The translations under genes and the position numbers were made by a program. A stretch of DNA of 6,756 nt from Crocinitomicaceae bacterium (GTDB taxonomy: Bacteria; Bacteroidota; Bacteroidia; Flavobacteriales_G; Salibacteraceae). The stretch spans positions 1 to 6,756 of the forward strand of contig JAAZVO010000146.1 in the NCBI GenBank assembly GCA_018623405.1, written 5' to 3'. Shown here one piece after another: positions 5,349-6,756 of this stretch. The notes under the pieces were generated by a model. That model had not been told where the DNA came from and did not search any database. It saw nothing but the letters and a program-made list of their open reading frames with translations. Every line of letters begins with the position of its first letter. Position 1 is the stretch's first letter.

Positions 5349-6756
5349 CTAAAATGAACGTTCATTAGTAAGGTTACCTGAATCATCATAAAATTTCCAC
5401 TTTCCTGTTGGTAGTCCATTTGCATATTTTGCCTCAACCATAACTTTTCCATTAGGATAAAACATTGTAGAGCTACCGTTTAATCTGTTTTCTTTATAAT
5501 TATCTTCTCTTTGTACTGATCCAAATTCATAGTAGAAAAGCCATTTGCCCTCTTTATTTTCTTCTTTGTAATTTCCTTCTCTTTCTATTTTTCCTGATGG
5601 GAAATAATAAACCCAGCTACCATCCTTCATTCCATTTTTATAGGTTCCTTTTTCTCGCATTTTGCCTGAATCGTAATAAAACTCCCAAAGGTCTTGTTTC
5701 AAATCGTCCTGTAAAGTTCCTGAGTAATTGAGTTTTCCGTTAGAAAACCACCCCTTCCATTCGCCGTCCATTTTGCCCTCAGTATAGCTGCCTTGGTCTT
5801 TTGGTTTTCCGTTTTCATACCAAGATTTCCATAAGCCATTTGGTTTATTTTGGAGGTAATTCCCCTCTTGCAGTTTTTGACCACTTTCAAAAAAGGTTTG
5901 CCAAAAACCTTCCTTATTATCATTTATGTATCCTCCACGTCGCCACAATTGACCATCGGGATACCAAAATTGCCATTCTCCTTGTTTTTTTCCTTTATAA
6001 AAAAGGCCTTCACTTTCTTCTTTTCCATTTTCATGATAATATGTCCAAAGCCCGTGTTGTTCGCCATCTTTGAATTTACCTTCCATCTTTTTTGAGCCTT
6101 CCGGCAAAAACCATTTCCACAAACTATCCCTTTGGCCTTTTATGTAATAGCCGGATATACTGACTTTACCTGAAGAAAAAAACTCAAAATATTCGCCATT
6201 TAGAGTGTCCTCGGCATAATTCTCATTTTTAAATAATTTTTGATTGGGATAATAGGATTTCCAATTTCCAGTTTTTTCACCTCGCAAATAATTGCCTGTC
6301 TTTTGTAAAACACCGTCTTTAAAGTAATAATTGGCTAACCCTTGCTTTAGTGAGTCTTGGTAAGGTATTGAATGCTTAATTGCGTTGCTTTCGTAATATT
6401 CTATTCTTTTTCCGTTACCATTACTTACTTGCTTTTCACCTGTATTGGAATTAAACTGAATTAGGTATTCTTTACCATTTTTATAATAAAATTTTTTCCA
6501 AATTATTGAGTCCGGAAAAAAATAACTCCACAATGAATCTTTTTCATCTTCATTAAAATAACCGATAAGCTTTATTTTGCCTGTAGGATAATACATCTTA
6601 AAAATTGAATCTTGCTTACCGTAATTAAAGTAACCTACTGAAAAAAGCTTTCCATTTTCAAAAAACATTTTTACTTCGCCATGTAAAAAGCCATTCTCAT
6701 AATTTGAAATCTCTTTTGGCTTTCCACTTTCGTAGTAAAATTTCCATTCACCTTCT
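5349..6756 (-). CDS. YwqK/MORN_2-type repeat protein (N-terminus beyond the right edge)
   Basis: There are 468 residues in frame, ending at TAG (5351-5349). The ATG at 6668 is not the start: the frame is open to 6755 and the 29 upstream codons are full repeat sequence (GEWKFYYESGKPKEISNYEN...). The protein is a chain of about 18 units of 24 residues with consensus G-x-W-x-x-Y/F-Y/F-x-x-G-K-x-x-x-x-G-x-Y-x-x-G-x-x-D/N. This is the MORN_2 repeat that databases label 'toxin-antitoxin system YwqK family antitoxin'. One block (6536-6342) is a degenerate 65-residue interruption. The last unit is cut after NERSF with no extra domain. In Bacteroidota such proteins are often exported and may form extended beta structures that bind a partner or lipid, but the signal sequence would lie outside this window. 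No toxin gene lies on the rimP side. Molecular function is unknown. Confidence 0.85.
   Translation of the reverse strand, partial: EGEWKFYYESGKPKEISNYENGFLHGEVKMFFENGKLFSVGYFNYGKQDSIFKMYYPTGKIKLIGYFNEDEKDSLWSYFFPDSIIWKKFYYKNGKEYLIQFNSNTGEKQVSNGNGKRIEYYESNAIKHSIPYQDSLKQGLANYYFKDGVLQKTGNYLRGEKTGNWKSYYPNQKLFKNENYAEDTLNGEYFEFFSSGKVSISGYYIKGQRDSLWKWFLPEGSKKMEGKFKDGEQHGLWTYYHENGKEESEGLFYKGKKQGEWQFWYPDGQLWRRGGYINDNKEGFWQTFFESGQKLQEGNYLQNKPNGLWKSWYENGKPKDQGSYTEGKMDGEWKGWFSNGKLNYSGTLQDDLKQDLWEFYYDSGKMREKGTYKNGMKDGSWVYYFPSGKIEREGNYKEENKEGKWLFYYEFGSVQREDNYKENRLNGSSTMFYPNGKVMVEAKYANGLPTGKWKFYDDSGNLTNERSF
5352..6752 (-). repeat. 72-bp-period coding repeat (MORN_2 units)
   Basis: Reading the minus strand, 24-residue units start at 6752, 6680 and 6608. 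After an irregular 195-bp block (6536-6342), thirteen units in exact 72-bp register run from 6341 to 5406. A truncated 18-residue unit (5405-5352) precedes the stop. Conserved positions are G1 (sometimes S or D), W3, aromatic 6-7, G10, K11, G16 and aromatic 18. The units have diverged strongly at the DNA level, so this is an old expansion under protein-level constraint rather than a recent tandem array. Confidence 0.85.

Noticed and set aside
5801..6095. Two plus-strand open frames of 81-90 codons opposite the repeat gene
   Set aside because: They are antisense shadows of the 72-bp repeats, with no independent start signals or recognisable domains.

Overview
The window looks like a piece of a Bacteroidota chromosome (Flavobacteriia- or Cytophagia-like). 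This rests on four observations: AT-rich DNA, no clear Shine-Dalgarno sequences ahead of the genes, three minus-strand -7 boxes of the Bacteroidota form TAnnTTTG (TAAATTTG twice, TATATTTG once), and family choice (a small exported SPOR-domain protein and a long YwqK/MORN_2 repeat protein). No mobile element, CRISPR array, tRNA or rRNA was recognised.

Layout from left to right. Positions 1-60 hold the first 20 codons of a minus-strand gene that leaves the window. Positions 61-251 are a divergent intergenic region with a minus-strand -7 box and a 7-bp-arm inverted repeat. A plus-strand gene (252-755) encodes an exported SPOR-domain protein. It converges on infB (757-3525, minus) with one base between the two stop codons. 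nusA (3562-4797) and rimP (4809-5270) follow on the minus strand, so transcription runs rimP-nusA-infB. This is the widely conserved translation/transcription operon: RimP matures the 30S subunit, NusA controls pausing, termination and antitermination, and InfB (IF2) delivers initiator tRNA. Here the operon ends at infB; no rbfA or truB follows in this window. Upstream of rimP, positions 5349-6756 are the C-terminal part of a gene made almost wholly of 24-residue YwqK/MORN_2 repeats. Its reading frame stays open through the right edge, so its N-terminus is outside the window.

The core genes are ordinary and intact. The most interesting point is the rimP leader. A good intrinsic-terminator hairpin (9-bp stem, CTTG loop, T-run, minus strand) lies between a strong-looking promoter (TTG, 21 bp, TATATTTG) and the rimP ATG, only six bases from that ATG. 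It may simply end transcripts of the repeat gene, or it may be an attenuator of the operon that encodes NusA, itself a termination factor. I see no convincing undescribed multi-gene system here.
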